Translations under genes and position numbers: made by a program | DNA from: Paludibacteraceae bacterium | GTDB taxonomy: Bacteria; Bacteroidota; Bacteroidia; Bacteroidales; Paludibacteraceae | Assembly (NCBI GenBank): GCA_024692565.1 | Contig: JAILMN010000009.1 | Location: 23,653 to 87,652, forward strand | Length of the DNA stretch: 64,000 nt | Reading direction: 5' to 3' | The notes under the pieces: model-generated | Told to the model about the DNA's origin: nothing | Seen by the model: only the letters and a program-made list of their open reading frames with translations | The model's database searches: none | Part shown: positions 50,437 to 60,255 of the stretch, in pieces | How the letters are laid out: each line of letters begins with the position of its first letter | How positions within the stretch are numbered: position 1 is the stretch's first letter

Positions 50437-50564
50437 ATACCGCTGCAACCGGCATCGAAGGCACCGAAGCAGCCGTTAAAGCAACGAAGCGCATCGTCAA
50501 CGGTCAACTCTTCATCGAGCGTGACGGCAAGACCTTCAACGCACAAGGTGTAGAGGTAAAATAA
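50436..50564 (+). pseudogene. Orphan C-terminal tail remnant
   Basis: Directly after the RhuM-Fic stop, another frame encodes NTAATGIEGTEAAVKATKR, then IVNGQLFIERDGKTF and NAQGVEVK up to TAA 50562-50564. This is the tail of the secreted proteins at 42.6-48.3 kb, without start or body; the frame is closed at 50424-50426. A TTCG terminator follows, as for the intact genes. It suggests the cassette replaced the body of a fourth tail gene. Confidence 0.8.
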
Positions 50565-50588
50565 TCGACAGATTTTCTATTCTGAATT

Positions 50589-50615
50589 ACGCATCGCTTC
50601 GGCGGTGCGTTTTTT
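50589..50615 (+). terminator. TTCG-loop terminator
   Basis: ACGCATCGC, TTCG, GCGGTGCGT, then T residues. Confidence 0.85.
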
Positions 50616-50694
50616 GTTGGATTATTGTATGCTTATAGTATATATACTATGTATATATACGGGAGATTCTATGTTTTATCGGGTGTTTTGGCGC

Positions 50695-50738
50695 TATCCT
50701 ATGGTTATCCTATGGTTATGTTATGGTTATCCTATGGT
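50695..50738. repeat. 11-bp tandem array
   Basis: Four 11-bp units, three identical (TATCCTATGGT) and one TATGTTATGGT. It lies in a 412-bp gap without a credible gene. Confidence 0.9.
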
Positions 50739-50774
50739 AAAGGGTGCATGTTCACCCGTAGATGGGTGTGAATG

Positions 50775-50799
50775 GGGTGCTTCGGTGCTCCTTTTTTTG
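50775..50799 (+). terminator. Terminator-like hairpin
   Basis: GGGGTGC, TTCG, GTGCTCC with wobble pairs, then seven T. No gene ends just upstream, so it may be a remnant. Confidence 0.55.
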
Positions 50800-50800
50800 T

Positions 50801-50850
50801 AGTAACTTCGGCACGCAGTAATTTCGGCACTGCAGTAATTTCGGCACGCC
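50801..50850. repeat. 16-17-bp tandem array
   Basis: Three units: AGTAACTTCGGCACGC, then two of AGTAATTTCGGCACNGC type. Confidence 0.8.
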
Positions 50851-50930
50851 CTTATTGCGCTATCCGAATGGCCTAAAGGCTCTCTATAATCGCGGAGTTT
50901 TACTCCGCCATGCAAAAAAATGCAAAAAAA

Positions 50931-50962
50931 TTTGCATATGTGCGATTTTTGTAGTAATTTTG
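50931..50962 (+). promoter_or_regulatory. tamB promoter
   Basis: TTTGCATATGTGC from 50931, 20 nt, TAATTTTG (50955-50962). Confidence 0.85.
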
Positions 50963-50982
50963 CAGCGCAAAATTGTGTGCGT

Positions 50983-53900
50983 GTGAAGAAAGCTCTGTAC
51001 ATATTCGCCGTGATACTCGTCAGTTTATTGCTGGTGTGCGGGCTGTTTGTGGGCTTTTTGTTCACCGATTATGTGGAGAACGCAGCAATCGATTTGGCGG
51101 CGAAAGAGTTGGCGAAGACCCTGGGAACCGACATCCGTGTGGGCAAGGTGACGTATCATTTCCCGGCGCGTCTGTCGCTGCAAGAAGTGTACATCGAGGA
51201 CGAGCAACGCGACACACTGCTGTATGCCGGCGAGGTATATGCACACTTCCGGCCGTTAGCGCTGCGTGACAACGAGATTCGGTTCTCCCATGTGCGGCTT
51301 AGCGACGCGGTGGTGAAGATCTATCAAGTGCCGAAGACAGACTCGCTGCATACGGATTCGTTGGTGTGGAACTACCAGTTCATCGTCGATAAGTTCGCGC
51401 AGCCGCAAGGACCCAAGGAGCCGATGAAGAGTCTGGTGTCGGTGCAAGATATCAAGTTGCACAACGTGCGGCTGCACTATACCGACCTCGAGGTGCGCGT
51501 GGCTGACGCTGTGGCTGACCTCAACCACCTCACGGAGATGTCCATTGATGCGCAGGTGCGGGAGATGCAGGCGGAAGTGCGCAAAAAAGACAATGATGAG
51601 AAGTTGGAGGTGGAGTCCTTTAAGGGTCATGTGATTTTCAACGACACGCTGCTGAGTATGCCGACGATGGCGGCGCGGTTGCCGAACTCGAAGTTGGACG
51701 TGAGTGGCTTGGAAGTACATTTCCCGCCGGGTGACACGCTGTACCTGAGTAAATCTGCCAAAGATATTGATTTCTCGATGCAATTCCGCGAGGCCAAGTT
51801 GACGCCTCACGACATTGCGTTGTTTGTGCCGCAAGTGAAGCATATGGATCGTCCGATAGCGCTGCGCGGCACGCTTGGGGGCACGCTTGACTCGCTCTAT
51901 TTCAACAACTTGGCGTTGAGTTACGACGGTCAGCAGTTGATGGAAGGCGATGTGACGGCGGTAGGTTTGCCGGACATCAAGAACCCGTATATCCGTGCGA
52001 ATTTCGTAGATGTGCATACCAACGCTTCGCAGCTGCAGGATTTCCTGTCGGAGGTCGAAGGCAAGCCTGTTTTCCTGCCGCGTGAGGTGCACCGTTTGGG
52101 CGATATCCATTACCGCGGTTTGGCGGAAGGTCGTTTGCACGACTTGAAGCTGCATGGTGCTTTCCGAACCGGTATCGGCGTGATCACGGCTGACGGTTCA
52201 TTCCGCAGCGACACGACGTTCCGGCACATGGACTACGATGCTCGTGTAACCGGACGTAAGTTGCGTCTGGGTAGGGTCATCAATCAGCCGGACTTGTCTT
52301 CCGTGACGTTCGACATCCGTTCGAACGGACACATCGCAGATGGTTCGGTGAGCGGCGATGTGAACGCTCATGTGGCGGAGATCACGTACCGCAACTATAC
52401 ATTCGAGGACTTTCATATGAACGGCCATTACGAGCCGAAACATTATAACGGTACTTGTTCGTTGGACGACCCGCATTTGAGCGCGGCATTCGACGGCGTG
52501 GTGGATCTGCACGATGTCAATCCGGTGATCAACGCTAACCTGCGTTGCCGTCATTTCGACTCCGCGCCGCTGGGCATCGCATCGATAGGCAACACGCTGC
52601 AGACGCGGTTTAACTTGGCGGTCGACCTGGACGGTATAGAACCCGACCGGATGAGCGGATACATGGTGCTTGACTCGCTGTATATCGAAACGGCGCGTGA
52701 CTCGGTGCTGATGCGTCAGATGACGCTGTTAGTGTCTGCCGGAGCTGATCACAGCAAGGCGCTCACGCTGCGTAGCGATTACCTGACGGGCGAGATAGAC
52801 GGTGTGTTCCGTTACGGTGATATTGCTCCGGCGATGCAATCGATGCTGCATCATTACCTGCCGACGGCTATCAACGAGCCGCAAAAAGTATGGCATCCTG
52901 TGACGTTTAATATCCGCGCTGATGGTAAGCGTCTGCGTGACGTGCAACGTCTGTTCACGGCTCCGGTTGTCCTCAGTGACCACCCGACTTTACGGGCGAG
53001 TGCGGACATTCGCAAGAACGAAGAGCCGTCTGTCAACTTGCGTTTCTTTGCTCCGGGTATCCGTGCCGGTAACACACCGGTACACGACCTGACGGTAACG
53101 CTTAACACGCTCGATACGCTCCGTCACACCGGCGGCACAGGCGGCTCGGGTTTGGCGCTTTCTGTCTCTGCCGAAGCAATGAAGATGCAGACCGTTTTCT
53201 CCACGCTTGCTTTCCACGACACACTGATGACGCACCTCACGTTGCGCAGCCAGACCGATGTGGATGCGGCGTTGCCGGAAGGATGGCGTGACCTCACGCC
53301 GCGTGAGCTGCAGCGTGCGCTGAGTAGCGACCTGACGATGCCCGAACGGCAACGTGCGCTTCTGGCGGCACAACGGGCAGGTAACTACGGCGGTGACATC
53401 AAAGCCATCACACATTTCGGACGATATAACAACCGACCGCTGGTCGATGTACATATTATGCCGGGAACACTGCTGCTGCGCGACTCGATTTACAGCTTGG
53501 GCGAGAGTAGGTTGACCTACAGCGCCGCCGACACTTCGCTGCTCGTCGAGCATTTCGCATTCGAAGGCGGTGGGCAGTACTTGCGTGCACACGGTTTGGC
53601 ATCCCGACGCAACGAAGACACGCTTTCTGTGGACTTGCAGAAGATTGACGCATCCTATGTCGTACCGTTCCTGCTGCCTGTACAAACGATTATGTTCAAC
53701 GGTCTGCTGACCGGTAAAGCGCAGATAGCCAGCGTCTTCAAGCACCCCACGATAGAGACGCAGATACACGTCGATTCGATGGGACTCAATAACTGCTATT
53801 TCGGTGAAGCGGACGTCGATCTGCACATCAAAGATTCGCTTGCTTTCCATGCCGACGTGATGCGTCCGACGCGTAAGGTGGTTAACCTTGACGGCAAGGC

Positions 53901-55656
53901 GCTCTTCGACGGCTCGGGTGTGTGGGAGTTGAATATGGATGCGGATTCTGTGCCGCTGGAGTTCATCAATCACTGGACATCGAGTGTGCTGACTGACCTT
54001 GATGGAACAGCGTCCGGTAAGGTTATCGTCGGTGGTCGCAAAGGCTTGACTTACGTGCTGCTGCGTGCTGCGGCTCAGAATGCGTCGCTGACCTTGCCGT
54101 GGACAGGTGCACGCTACACCATTCCGCACGACACTATCCTCATGGACACCACCGCCATCCTCTTCCCCAACGTGCATCTTGTGGATGCGGAGGGCAATAA
54201 AGTGACCGTGGAAGGAGGCGTTTACCATGATCAGTTTGCCGACTTTATGCTTGACCTGCACGTGGATGCCAAAGAGGCGCTCGTCTTCGACCAGAACAAA
54301 CGCGGCGAGATGCTGCAGGGTAAGGTGTATGCAACCGGACACGTCGATGTGATCGGAAACGAGAACGATATTCTTGTCAACGCTACTGCCCTCACTACAC
54401 GTCACTCAACCTTCCGTTTGAGTCTGGATAACGCGGCTGCAGCGTACGAGTCGAACTTCATCCATTTTGTGCAACATCTCGACTCGATTATTCATGACTC
54501 CATCCCCGGCGAGACTGACCTCGATAACATTGATGTCAAAGAAACGGCGCGCAAGGACACCTCGCTCTTCCGTCGTGCAGGACGCTGTCTGCTGACGCTG
54601 AACATAGAGGTCAACCCGCAGTTGCTCTTCCAACTCGTGATCGGTGAGCGCAACGGCGATAAGATTCAAGCGCGAGGAAGCGGTGCACTGCGTCTGTCCT
54701 ATGACACCGAAACCGGCGCCGTGCGGCTGTTGGGTACGTACGATATCGACCAAGGTACGCTCACTTATACTGTGGCGAACGTCATCCGCAAGGAGTTCAC
54801 CGTGGGCGAAGGCTCTACTATCGTCTTCTCCGGCGATGCGACGAACCCGCAGTTAGACGTCACTGCCAAGTATCGAGTCACGGCTAACCTGCGTGACCTA
54901 TTCGGCGATGAAGCCGACCAGTTGGCAACATCGCGAAGTAACATCCCTGTGCTTACCTGTCTGCATATGACGGGTCTGCTCAATAACCCGACACTCTCGT
55001 TCTCGCTTGAGTTCCCGATGAGTGACCAAGCGATCCAACAGCAAGTGCGCCAGATCATCAACACCGACGAGATGCTGATGCGACAGGTCATCTACCTGCT
55101 CGTCTTCGGACGTTTCTTCACGCCGGATTATATGTCGAACGCCCAGTATGCGACGCTCAACTCCACTTACTCGCTGCTGTCGTCCACCGTCACCGGACAG
55201 ATCAACGCTTGGCTGTCCAAACTGACGACGATGCTCACCCTCGGCGTGGCTATCCGTACTGAAGGAGAAGGAGCGGGCATGAGTCAGGAATATGAGGCGC
55301 AGATCCAGTTGCAACCGGCTGACCGACTCGTCATTAACGGCAACGTCGGCTATCGTTATAACGACATCTCCAACCAGCCGTTCTTCGGTGACCTCGATGT
55401 CGAAGTGCTGCTGACGCAGGACGGACAGTTGCGACTCAAAGGCTACACGCACACCGTCGATAAGTACTCGCTCAGGCAGGCTTCCACCATCCAGGGCTTC
55501 GGTTTCCTTTGGAAGAAAGACTTCAACTGGCCGGAGATCAAACGCAAAGCGAAGGAGTCTGTGCCGGAACCCGAACAACCTGTTCAACCGACCGATAGTA
55601 CGCAAACTTCGGTTCAACCTGCCGACAGTACAACCACCAAAAAGAGCGCTGACTAA
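50983..55656 (+). CDS. tamB: Translocation/assembly module TamB-like protein
   Basis: A protein of about 1557 residues. It has one N-terminal membrane helix (KKALYIFAVILVSLLLVCGLFVGFLF) and then a very long beta-rich periplasmic part. The C-terminal DUF490/TamB domain includes IQARGSGALRLSYDTETGAVRLLGTYDIDQGTLTYTV and the VGYRYNDISNQPFFGDLDVEVLLTQDGQLRLKGY end. TamB-like AsmA proteins form bridges that carry lipids or help insert outer-membrane proteins. GTG 50983 (or in-frame GTG 50977) is used because upstream codons lie in the promoter. The C-terminal 25 residues are P/Q/T-rich. Confidence 0.88.
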   Translation: MKKALYIFAVILVSLLLVCGLFVGFLFTDYVENAAIDLAAKELAKTLGTDIRVGKVTYHFPARLSLQEVYIEDEQRDTLLYAGEVYAHFRPLALRDNEIRFSHVRLSDAVVKIYQVPKTDSLHTDSLVWNYQFIVDKFAQPQGPKEPMKSLVSVQDIKLHNVRLHYTDLEVRVADAVADLNHLTEMSIDAQVREMQAEVRKKDNDEKLEVESFKGHVIFNDTLLSMPTMAARLPNSKLDVSGLEVHFPPGDTLYLSKSAKDIDFSMQFREAKLTPHDIALFVPQVKHMDRPIALRGTLGGTLDSLYFNNLALSYDGQQLMEGDVTAVGLPDIKNPYIRANFVDVHTNASQLQDFLSEVEGKPVFLPREVHRLGDIHYRGLAEGRLHDLKLHGAFRTGIGVITADGSFRSDTTFRHMDYDARVTGRKLRLGRVINQPDLSSVTFDIRSNGHIADGSVSGDVNAHVAEITYRNYTFEDFHMNGHYEPKHYNGTCSLDDPHLSAAFDGVVDLHDVNPVINANLRCRHFDSAPLGIASIGNTLQTRFNLAVDLDGIEPDRMSGYMVLDSLYIETARDSVLMRQMTLLVSAGADHSKALTLRSDYLTGEIDGVFRYGDIAPAMQSMLHHYLPTAINEPQKVWHPVTFNIRADGKRLRDVQRLFTAPVVLSDHPTLRASADIRKNEEPSVNLRFFAPGIRAGNTPVHDLTVTLNTLDTLRHTGGTGGSGLALSVSAEAMKMQTVFSTLAFHDTLMTHLTLRSQTDVDAALPEGWRDLTPRELQRALSSDLTMPERQRALLAAQRAGNYGGDIKAITHFGRYNNRPLVDVHIMPGTLLLRDSIYSLGESRLTYSAADTSLLVEHFAFEGGGQYLRAHGLASRRNEDTLSVDLQKIDASYVVPFLLPVQTIMFNGLLTGKAQIASVFKHPTIETQIHVDSMGLNNCYFGEADVDLHIKDSLAFHADVMRPTRKVVNLDGKALFDGSGVWELNMDADSVPLEFINHWTSSVLTDLDGTASGKVIVGGRKGLTYVLLRAAAQNASLTLPWTGARYTIPHDTILMDTTAILFPNVHLVDAEGNKVTVEGGVYHDQFADFMLDLHVDAKEALVFDQNKRGEMLQGKVYATGHVDVIGNENDILVNATALTTRHSTFRLSLDNAAAAYESNFIHFVQHLDSIIHDSIPGETDLDNIDVKETARKDTSLFRRAGRCLLTLNIEVNPQLLFQLVIGERNGDKIQARGSGALRLSYDTETGAVRLLGTYDIDQGTLTYTVANVIRKEFTVGEGSTIVFSGDATNPQLDVTAKYRVTANLRDLFGDEADQLATSRSNIPVLTCLHMTGLLNNPTLSFSLEFPMSDQAIQQQVRQIINTDEMLMRQVIYLLVFGRFFTPDYMSNAQYATLNSTYSLLSSTVTGQINAWLSKLTTMLTLGVAIRTEGEGAGMSQEYEAQIQLQPADRLVINGNVGYRYNDISNQPFFGDLDVEVLLTQDGQLRLKGYTHTVDKYSLRQASTIQGFGFLWKKDFNWPEIKRKAKESVPEPEQPVQPTDSTQTSVQPADSTTTKKSAD

Positions 55657-55670
55657 TCTCAGCGCTCTCT
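55643..55670. terminator. tamB/pnp bidirectional terminator
   Basis: AGAGCGCTGA (55643-55652) pairs with TCAGCGCTCT (55659-55668); the tamB stop TAA lies in the loop. Confidence 0.75.
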
Positions 55671-55676
55671 TCTTGT

Positions 55677-55704
55677 AACTATTAACTGTTACCTGTTACC
55701 TATC
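55677..55704. repeat. Heptamer array at the pnp 3' end
   Basis: Exactly four units (AACTATT, AACTGTT, ACCTGTT, ACCTATC), ending at the base before the pnp stop codon. Confidence 0.85.
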
Positions 55705-57963
55705 TTAGTGTCTATCAGGCTTCGGGCCACGACGCTCAGGACGCGGACCTCTGTCCAAACGTGCACCGTCACGGTCTTCACGACGCGGACGCTCACGACG
55801 CTCCGGCTCTACATAACCTTCGGGTTTCTCCTTCAGCGCCTTCGCACTCAGACGGAACTTACCGGTCTTCGGGTCAATCTCCAGCAGTTTGATGCGGATG
55901 TGATCACCTTCCTTGATACCGGTCTCTTCCATCGTCTCATAGCGTTTCCAGTCGATCTCGCTGATGTGCAGCAGACCTTCCTTACCCGGCATGAACTCAA
56001 CGAAGCAACCGTAAGGCATCAGGCTCTTAACCACCGAGTCGTACTCTTCGCCAATCTCCGGCAGAGCCACAATCGCTTTGATCTTCGCGATAGCAGCTTG
56101 CATAGCCTCGCCGTTGTTGGAAGCAACCTCTACCTTACCGCCCTTCTCGTCTTCGTCGATCGAGATGACAGCACCGGTCTCTGCCTGGATACCTTGGATA
56201 ATCTTACCGCCCGGGCCAATAACAGCACCGATCAGGTCTTTCGGGATATAGAAAGAGGTGATACGCGGAGCGTGCGGTTTGAGATCAGCACGAGGTGCCG
56301 GCATGCACTCTAATATTTTATTAAGGATATACATGCGCGCCTCATGTGCCTGCGCGAGCGCGTTCTCGAGGATCTCATAACTCAGACCGTCCACTTTGAT
56401 ATCCATCTGGCAAGCCGTCAGACCATCAACCGTACCGGTCGTCTTGAAGTCCATGTCGCCCAGGTGATCCTCGTCGCCGAGGATATCGCTCAGGATAGCG
56501 TAGTTCTTGCCTTGGTTCTCGGAGATAAGACCCATAGCGATACCCGATACCGGTTTCTTCATCGGCACACCTGCATCCATCAGCGCCAGCGTACCTGCAC
56601 AAACGGTTGCCATGGAGCTCGAACCGTTGGACTCGAGGATGTCGCTTACCACACGTACGGTGTAAGGGAAGTCCTCCGGAATCATATTCTTCAGCGCACG
56701 GCAAGCGAGGTTACCGTGGCCGATCTCACGACGACCTACACCACGAGCCGCTTTCGCTTCACCGGTCGAGAAAGGCGGGAAGTTATAGTGCAGCAGGAAT
56801 TTGTCTGTACCTTGTATCAGCGCCTCATCCACGATCTTCTCGTCACGACTTGTACCGAGCGTAACGGTACTCAGACTCTGTGTCTCGCCGCGGGTGAAGA
56901 TAGAGCTACCGTGAGGTCCGGGCAGCGGACTTACTTCGCACCAGATAGGACGAATCTCCGTTGTCTTACGGCCATCCAGACGCTTGCCCTCATCGAGCAC
57001 AGCGCGACGCATCGCCTCTTTCTCTACATCGTGATAGTAGCGGTCAACCAACGCAGCTACCTCATCTACATCAATACCTAATGCCTCTGCACGAGCAGCC
57101 ATGTAGTCGGCTTTCTCCGTCTTGAAATCTTCGCAGATCTGACTGAACATCGCCTCGCGGTGATGCTTGTCCGTGTCTGCGGAAGTAGCTTGTGCGTAAG
57201 CACGCGCATAGGAATAGTCGTGAACAGCTTGTTTCAACTCATCGTCGTTCACCTCGTGGCAGTACTCACGCTTGGTCTCTTTGCCGTAAGCCTTCATCAT
57301 CTCGTTGATAGCCAGGCACTGCGGCTTGATTGCTTCGTGAGCAGCCTTGATAGCCTCAAGCATTACGCTCTCCGGCACTTCTTTCATCTCACCTTCCACC
57401 ATCATGATGTTGTCGTACGTAGCGGCAACCATCAACTCGAGGTCAGCGTGCTCGCATTGCTCGAAAGTGGGGTTGATAACCATCTTACCGTCCACACGTG
57501 CTACACGTACTTCGCTCACCGGACCCTCAAACGGAATGTCCGAACAAGCCAACGCAGCACCTGCAGCCAGACCGGCAATACTCTCCGGCATATCGATGCC
57601 GTCAGCCGAATACATCGTTACGTTGACGAAGGTCTCTGCATGGTAGTTAGACGGGAAAAGCGGACGCAAAGCGCGGTCAATCAGACGCGCAATCAGAATC
57701 TCATAATCCGATGCTTTTCCTTCGCGACGGGTGAAACCACCCGGGAAGCGCCCTGCGGACGCAAATTTCTCTTTGTACTCTACGGTCAACGGCATAAAAT
57801 CAGTACCGGGAACCGCATCTTTGGCGGAGCAGACAGTAGCCAGAATCATCGTGTTGCCGAGCGTTGCCATCACAGCACCGTCAGCTTGTTTGGCCAACTT
57901 GCCTGTCTCCAGTTTGATCACTCGTCCATCGGGGAGAGCAATCTCTTTGGTTACAATATTCAT
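55705..57963 (-). CDS. pnp: Polyribonucleotide nucleotidyltransferase (PNPase)
   Basis: A 752-residue PNPase with two RNase PH domains ([34 protein letters not shown] near 73-106; [11 protein letters not shown] and [17 protein letters not shown] in the second). A KH domain follows ([22 protein letters not shown] near 575-596), then S1 (about 640-710, [18 protein letters not shown]) and a basic R/P-rich tail (about 715-752). It degrades RNA by phosphorolysis. No clear promoter is seen in the 70 bp before its ATG. Confidence 0.97.
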   Translation of the reverse strand: MNIVTKEIALPDGRVIKLETGKLAKQADGAVMATLGNTMILATVCSAKDAVPGTDFMPLTVEYKEKFASAGRFPGGFTRREGKASDYEILIARLIDRALRPLFPSNYHAETFVNVTMYSADGIDMPESIAGLAAGAALACSDIPFEGPVSEVRVARVDGKMVINPTFEQCEHADLELMVAATYDNIMMVEGEMKEVPESVMLEAIKAAHEAIKPQCLAINEMMKAYGKETKREYCHEVNDDELKQAVHDYSYARAYAQATSADTDKHHREAMFSQICEDFKTEKADYMAARAEALGIDVDEVAALVDRYYHDVEKEAMRRAVLDEGKRLDGRKTTEIRPIWCEVSPLPGPHGSSIFTRGETQSLSTVTLGTSRDEKIVDEALIQGTDKFLLHYNFPPFSTGEAKAARGVGRREIGHGNLACRALKNMIPEDFPYTVRVVSDILESNGSSSMATVCAGTLALMDAGVPMKKPVSGIAMGLISENQGKNYAILSDILGDEDHLGDMDFKTTGTVDGLTACQMDIKVDGLSYEILENALAQAHEARMYILNKILECMPAPRADLKPHAPRITSFYIPKDLIGAVIGPGGKIIQGIQAETGAVISIDEDEKGGKVEVASNNGEAMQAAIAKIKAIVALPEIGEEYDSVVKSLMPYGCFVEFMPGKEGLLHISEIDWKRYETMEETGIKEGDHIRIKLLEIDPKTGKFRLSAKALKEKPEGYVEPERRERPRREDRDGARLDRGPRPERRGPKPDRH

Positions 57964-58036
57964 CTTTTTTTCGTCATTTGTGGGCGCCGTTTGCGCCCCG
58001 TTAATTTATATAAACACAGATCTCTATGTTGTTTTC

Positions 58037-59398
58037 TTATGGTTTGATGAGCAATCGGAAAGCGTCTGTCACTTTCTTCACACCCACCACTTCGATACCT
58101 GCTTTGCGTGCGTCCAAACGCTCCAACTGCTCAGCAGGAATCAGTATTCTTCGGAAGCCTAATTTCTGTGCCTCCTGGATACGTTGCTCGATACGGTTAA
58201 CCGGTCTGATCTCACCCGCCAAACCTACTTCACCGCACAGGCACGTACCCGCGTCTAACGCAATGTCCATGTTGCTGCTCAGTACCGCAGCCAGTACCGC
58301 CAAGTCGATAGCAGGATCCTGCACGCGCAGACCTCCGGCGATATTGAGGAATACATCCTTCTGCAGCAGTTTGAACCCTACGCGTTTCTCCAAAACCGCC
58401 AGCAGCATATTCAATCGCCTGCCGTCAAAACCCGTGGACGAACGTTGCGGTGTACCGTAAGCTGCCGAAGACACTAAGGCCTGCACTTCAATCAGGAAAG
58501 GTCGTACACCTTCCACAGCAGCCGCGATAGCAATACCGCTCAGTCCTTCACGCGCCGTCGATAGCAATAACTCCGAAGGATTCGTCACTTCGCGCAGACC
58601 GTCTTGCTGCATCTCATAGATACCCAACTCCGACGTCGAACCGAAGCGATTCTTCTGCGCACGCAAGATGCGGTACACATACTGCTGATCACCCTCAAAC
58701 TGCAGCACCGTATCAACGATGTGCTCCAGCACTTTCGGACCGGCCAACGCACCTTCTTTGTTGATGTGGCCGATGATGATGAAGGGGATGTTACGGGTCT
58801 TGGCGAACTCGAGAATACGTGCTGCGCATTCGCGTACCTGACTCAATGAACCTATCGACGCATCGATGGCTTCTGTACCGATTGTCTGGATCGAATCGAT
58901 GACCACGATCTCCGGTTCCAATTCCTTCACTTGCTCCAAGATGCGCTCCAACGATGTCTCGGCAGAGATATACAGGTTCTCCGCGTTGCCGGCGATACGT
59001 TCCGCACGTAATTTCAACTGCTGCGCACTCTCTTCACCTGACGCGTAGAAAGTCTTGCGTTCGCCCTGTTGCATCAGTACCTGCAGCGCCAGCGTGGACT
59101 TGCCGATACCCGGTTCACCGCCCAACAGCACCAAACTGCCCGGCACCAAACCGCCGCCTAACACACGGTTGAACTCCCCGTTGTGCATGTTGATGCGCAT
59201 CTCTTCGGTGGCTACCACATCCTGCAACCGCTGCGGCTTACCGGCTGATTTCTGACTTCTGAAAACTGACTTCTGATTGCTTTCAACTACTTCCTCTTCG
59301 TACGTTCCCCACGCGCCGCAGACCGGACAACGACCCAACATCTGCGGAGCTTTTGCCCCACACGATGAACACACATATTGTATCGTTGCCTTTGCCAT
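58037..59398 (-). CDS. radA: DNA repair protein RadA/Sms
   Basis: A 453-residue protein from ATG 59398. It has a C4 zinc finger (CSSCGAKAPQMLGRCPVCGAWGT, near 9-31), Walker A GGEPGIGKSTL near 86-96, the RadA KNRFGS motif near 244-249 and a C-terminal Lon-like domain. RadA is a branch-migration helicase in recombination. Residues about 40-51 (QKSVFRSQKS) between zinc finger and ATPase are encoded by a five-unit heptamer array. It lies 13 bp after the rnz stop, the gap itself being an array. Confidence 0.95.
   Translation of the reverse strand: MAKATIQYVCSSCGAKAPQMLGRCPVCGAWGTYEEEVVESNQKSVFRSQKSAGKPQRLQDVVATEEMRINMHNGEFNRVLGGGLVPGSLVLLGGEPGIGKSTLALQVLMQQGERKTFYASGEESAQQLKLRAERIAGNAENLYISAETSLERILEQVKELEPEIVVIDSIQTIGTEAIDASIGSLSQVRECAARILEFAKTRNIPFIIIGHINKEGALAGPKVLEHIVDTVLQFEGDQQYVYRILRAQKNRFGSTSELGIYEMQQDGLREVTNPSELLLSTAREGLSGIAIAAAVEGVRPFLIEVQALVSSAAYGTPQRSSTGFDGRRLNMLLAVLEKRVGFKLLQKDVFLNIAGGLRVQDPAIDLAVLAAVLSSNMDIALDAGTCLCGEVGLAGEIRPVNRIEQRIQEAQKLGFRRILIPAEQLERLDARKAGIEVVGVKKVTDAFRLLIKP
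59246..59280. repeat. Heptamer array inside radA
   Basis: Exactly five units (CTGATTT, CTGACTT, CTGAAAA, CTGACTT, CTGATTG); same family as in sprA and ispD. Confidence 0.88.
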
Positions 59399-59399
59399 C

Positions 59400-59434
59400 A
59401 AATCAAAAATCTCAAATCTCAAATGTCAAATTCT
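59400..59434. repeat. Heptamer array over the rnz stop and radA leader
   Basis: Five units (AAAATCA, AAAATCT, CAAATCT, CAAATGT, CAAATTC). It encodes the last rnz residues TFEI, the TGA stop and the bases up to the radA ATG. Confidence 0.85.
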
Positions 59435-60221
59435 CTTCTGCAAGGTAAGTCCGTTCAAAGATAGGACTTGCCTCTTGCAGGAAGAGGTTGTGGTCTTCCA
59501 CTCGTGCGGAATAGTGTCCGAGAATCAATTTCCCAACTTTCGCCATCGATGCAATCTTCGCCGCATCCGCAGCCGTTGAGTGTTTCACTTCCTTGCTGCG
59601 TTTGGCCATCGATTCCAAGAACGTGGACTCGTGGTACAGCGCATCCACACCTTCGATGATCGGTACGATTTTCTCGCTGTACATCGTGTCCGTGCAGTAC
59701 GCATAGCGCTTGCTCGTCACGTGCTCGAACGTCCCGTCCTCATGCTTTACACGATGCGTTTCTTTGAACAAGAACCCACACGTCGGCACGCCGTGCTTCA
59801 ACGGAATCGTCTCCACGCTCACCGTGCGGTCTTCAAAGATCACGGCATGTTTGCGCGGGTTGATCGGATGAAAAATGATGTCGTACTGACGGTCATTCGC
59901 GTGATAATCGAGTAGGGGAGTAAGCAATCGCTCCAGGTCCGGTTGCGCATAGATGTGCATCGGTTGCGTGCGCTTGAGCATACCAAGCGTCGTCAGCAAA
60001 CCGATCAAACCGAAACAATGGTCGCCGTGCAAATGCGAGATGAAGATGTTATAGAGCCGGGATGTGTGGATACCGAGTTTCTGCATCGTGAGCACCACAC
60101 CTTCGCCGCAATCCACGAGGAACGTCTTATCGCTCAACTCTACCAACTGCGCCGAAGGGGAAGTCGTTTTTGTCGGCTTCGCACTCCCGCATCCTAATAT
60201 CGTCACTTTTCCCGCGCTCAA
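59412..60221 (-). CDS. rnz: Ribonuclease Z
   Basis: A 269-residue metallo-beta-lactamase-fold nuclease that trims tRNA 3' ends. The zinc motif SHLHGDH lies near 63-69, VDCGEG near 37-42, CTDTMYSE near 188 and GHYSAR near 238, with the invariant H and D ligands present. It is somewhat shorter than typical 300-residue members. The start is TTG 60221 (MSAGKVTILGCGSAKPT); a GTG a few codons later is also possible. It is bordered on both sides by heptamer arrays. Confidence 0.93.
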   Translation of the reverse strand: MSAGKVTILGCGSAKPTKTTSPSAQLVELSDKTFLVDCGEGVVLTMQKLGIHTSRLYNIFISHLHGDHCFGLIGLLTTLGMLKRTQPMHIYAQPDLERLLTPLLDYHANDRQYDIIFHPINPRKHAVIFEDRTVSVETIPLKHGVPTCGFLFKETHRVKHEDGTFEHVTSKRYAYCTDTMYSEKIVPIIEGVDALYHESTFLESMAKRSKEVKHSTAADAAKIASMAKVGKLILGHYSARVEDHNLFLQEASPIFERTYLAEENLTFEI

Positions 60222-60255
60222 AATCTTAAATCTAAAATTTTAAATCTCAAATGTG
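60221..60255. repeat. Heptamer array over the DUF4954 gene stop and rnz start
   Basis: Exactly five units (AAATCTT, AAATCTA, AAATTTT, AAATCTC, AAATGTG). It supplies the DUF4954 stop and reaches the rnz start codon. Confidence 0.88.

Noticed and set aside
50605..50802. A 65-codon plus-strand frame
   Set aside because: It is made largely of the 11-bp array (repeated YPMV) and ends in a hairpin.
52990..54405. A 471-codon minus-strand frame opposite tamB
   Set aside because: Antisense shadow rich in H, R and Q, with no domain signs.
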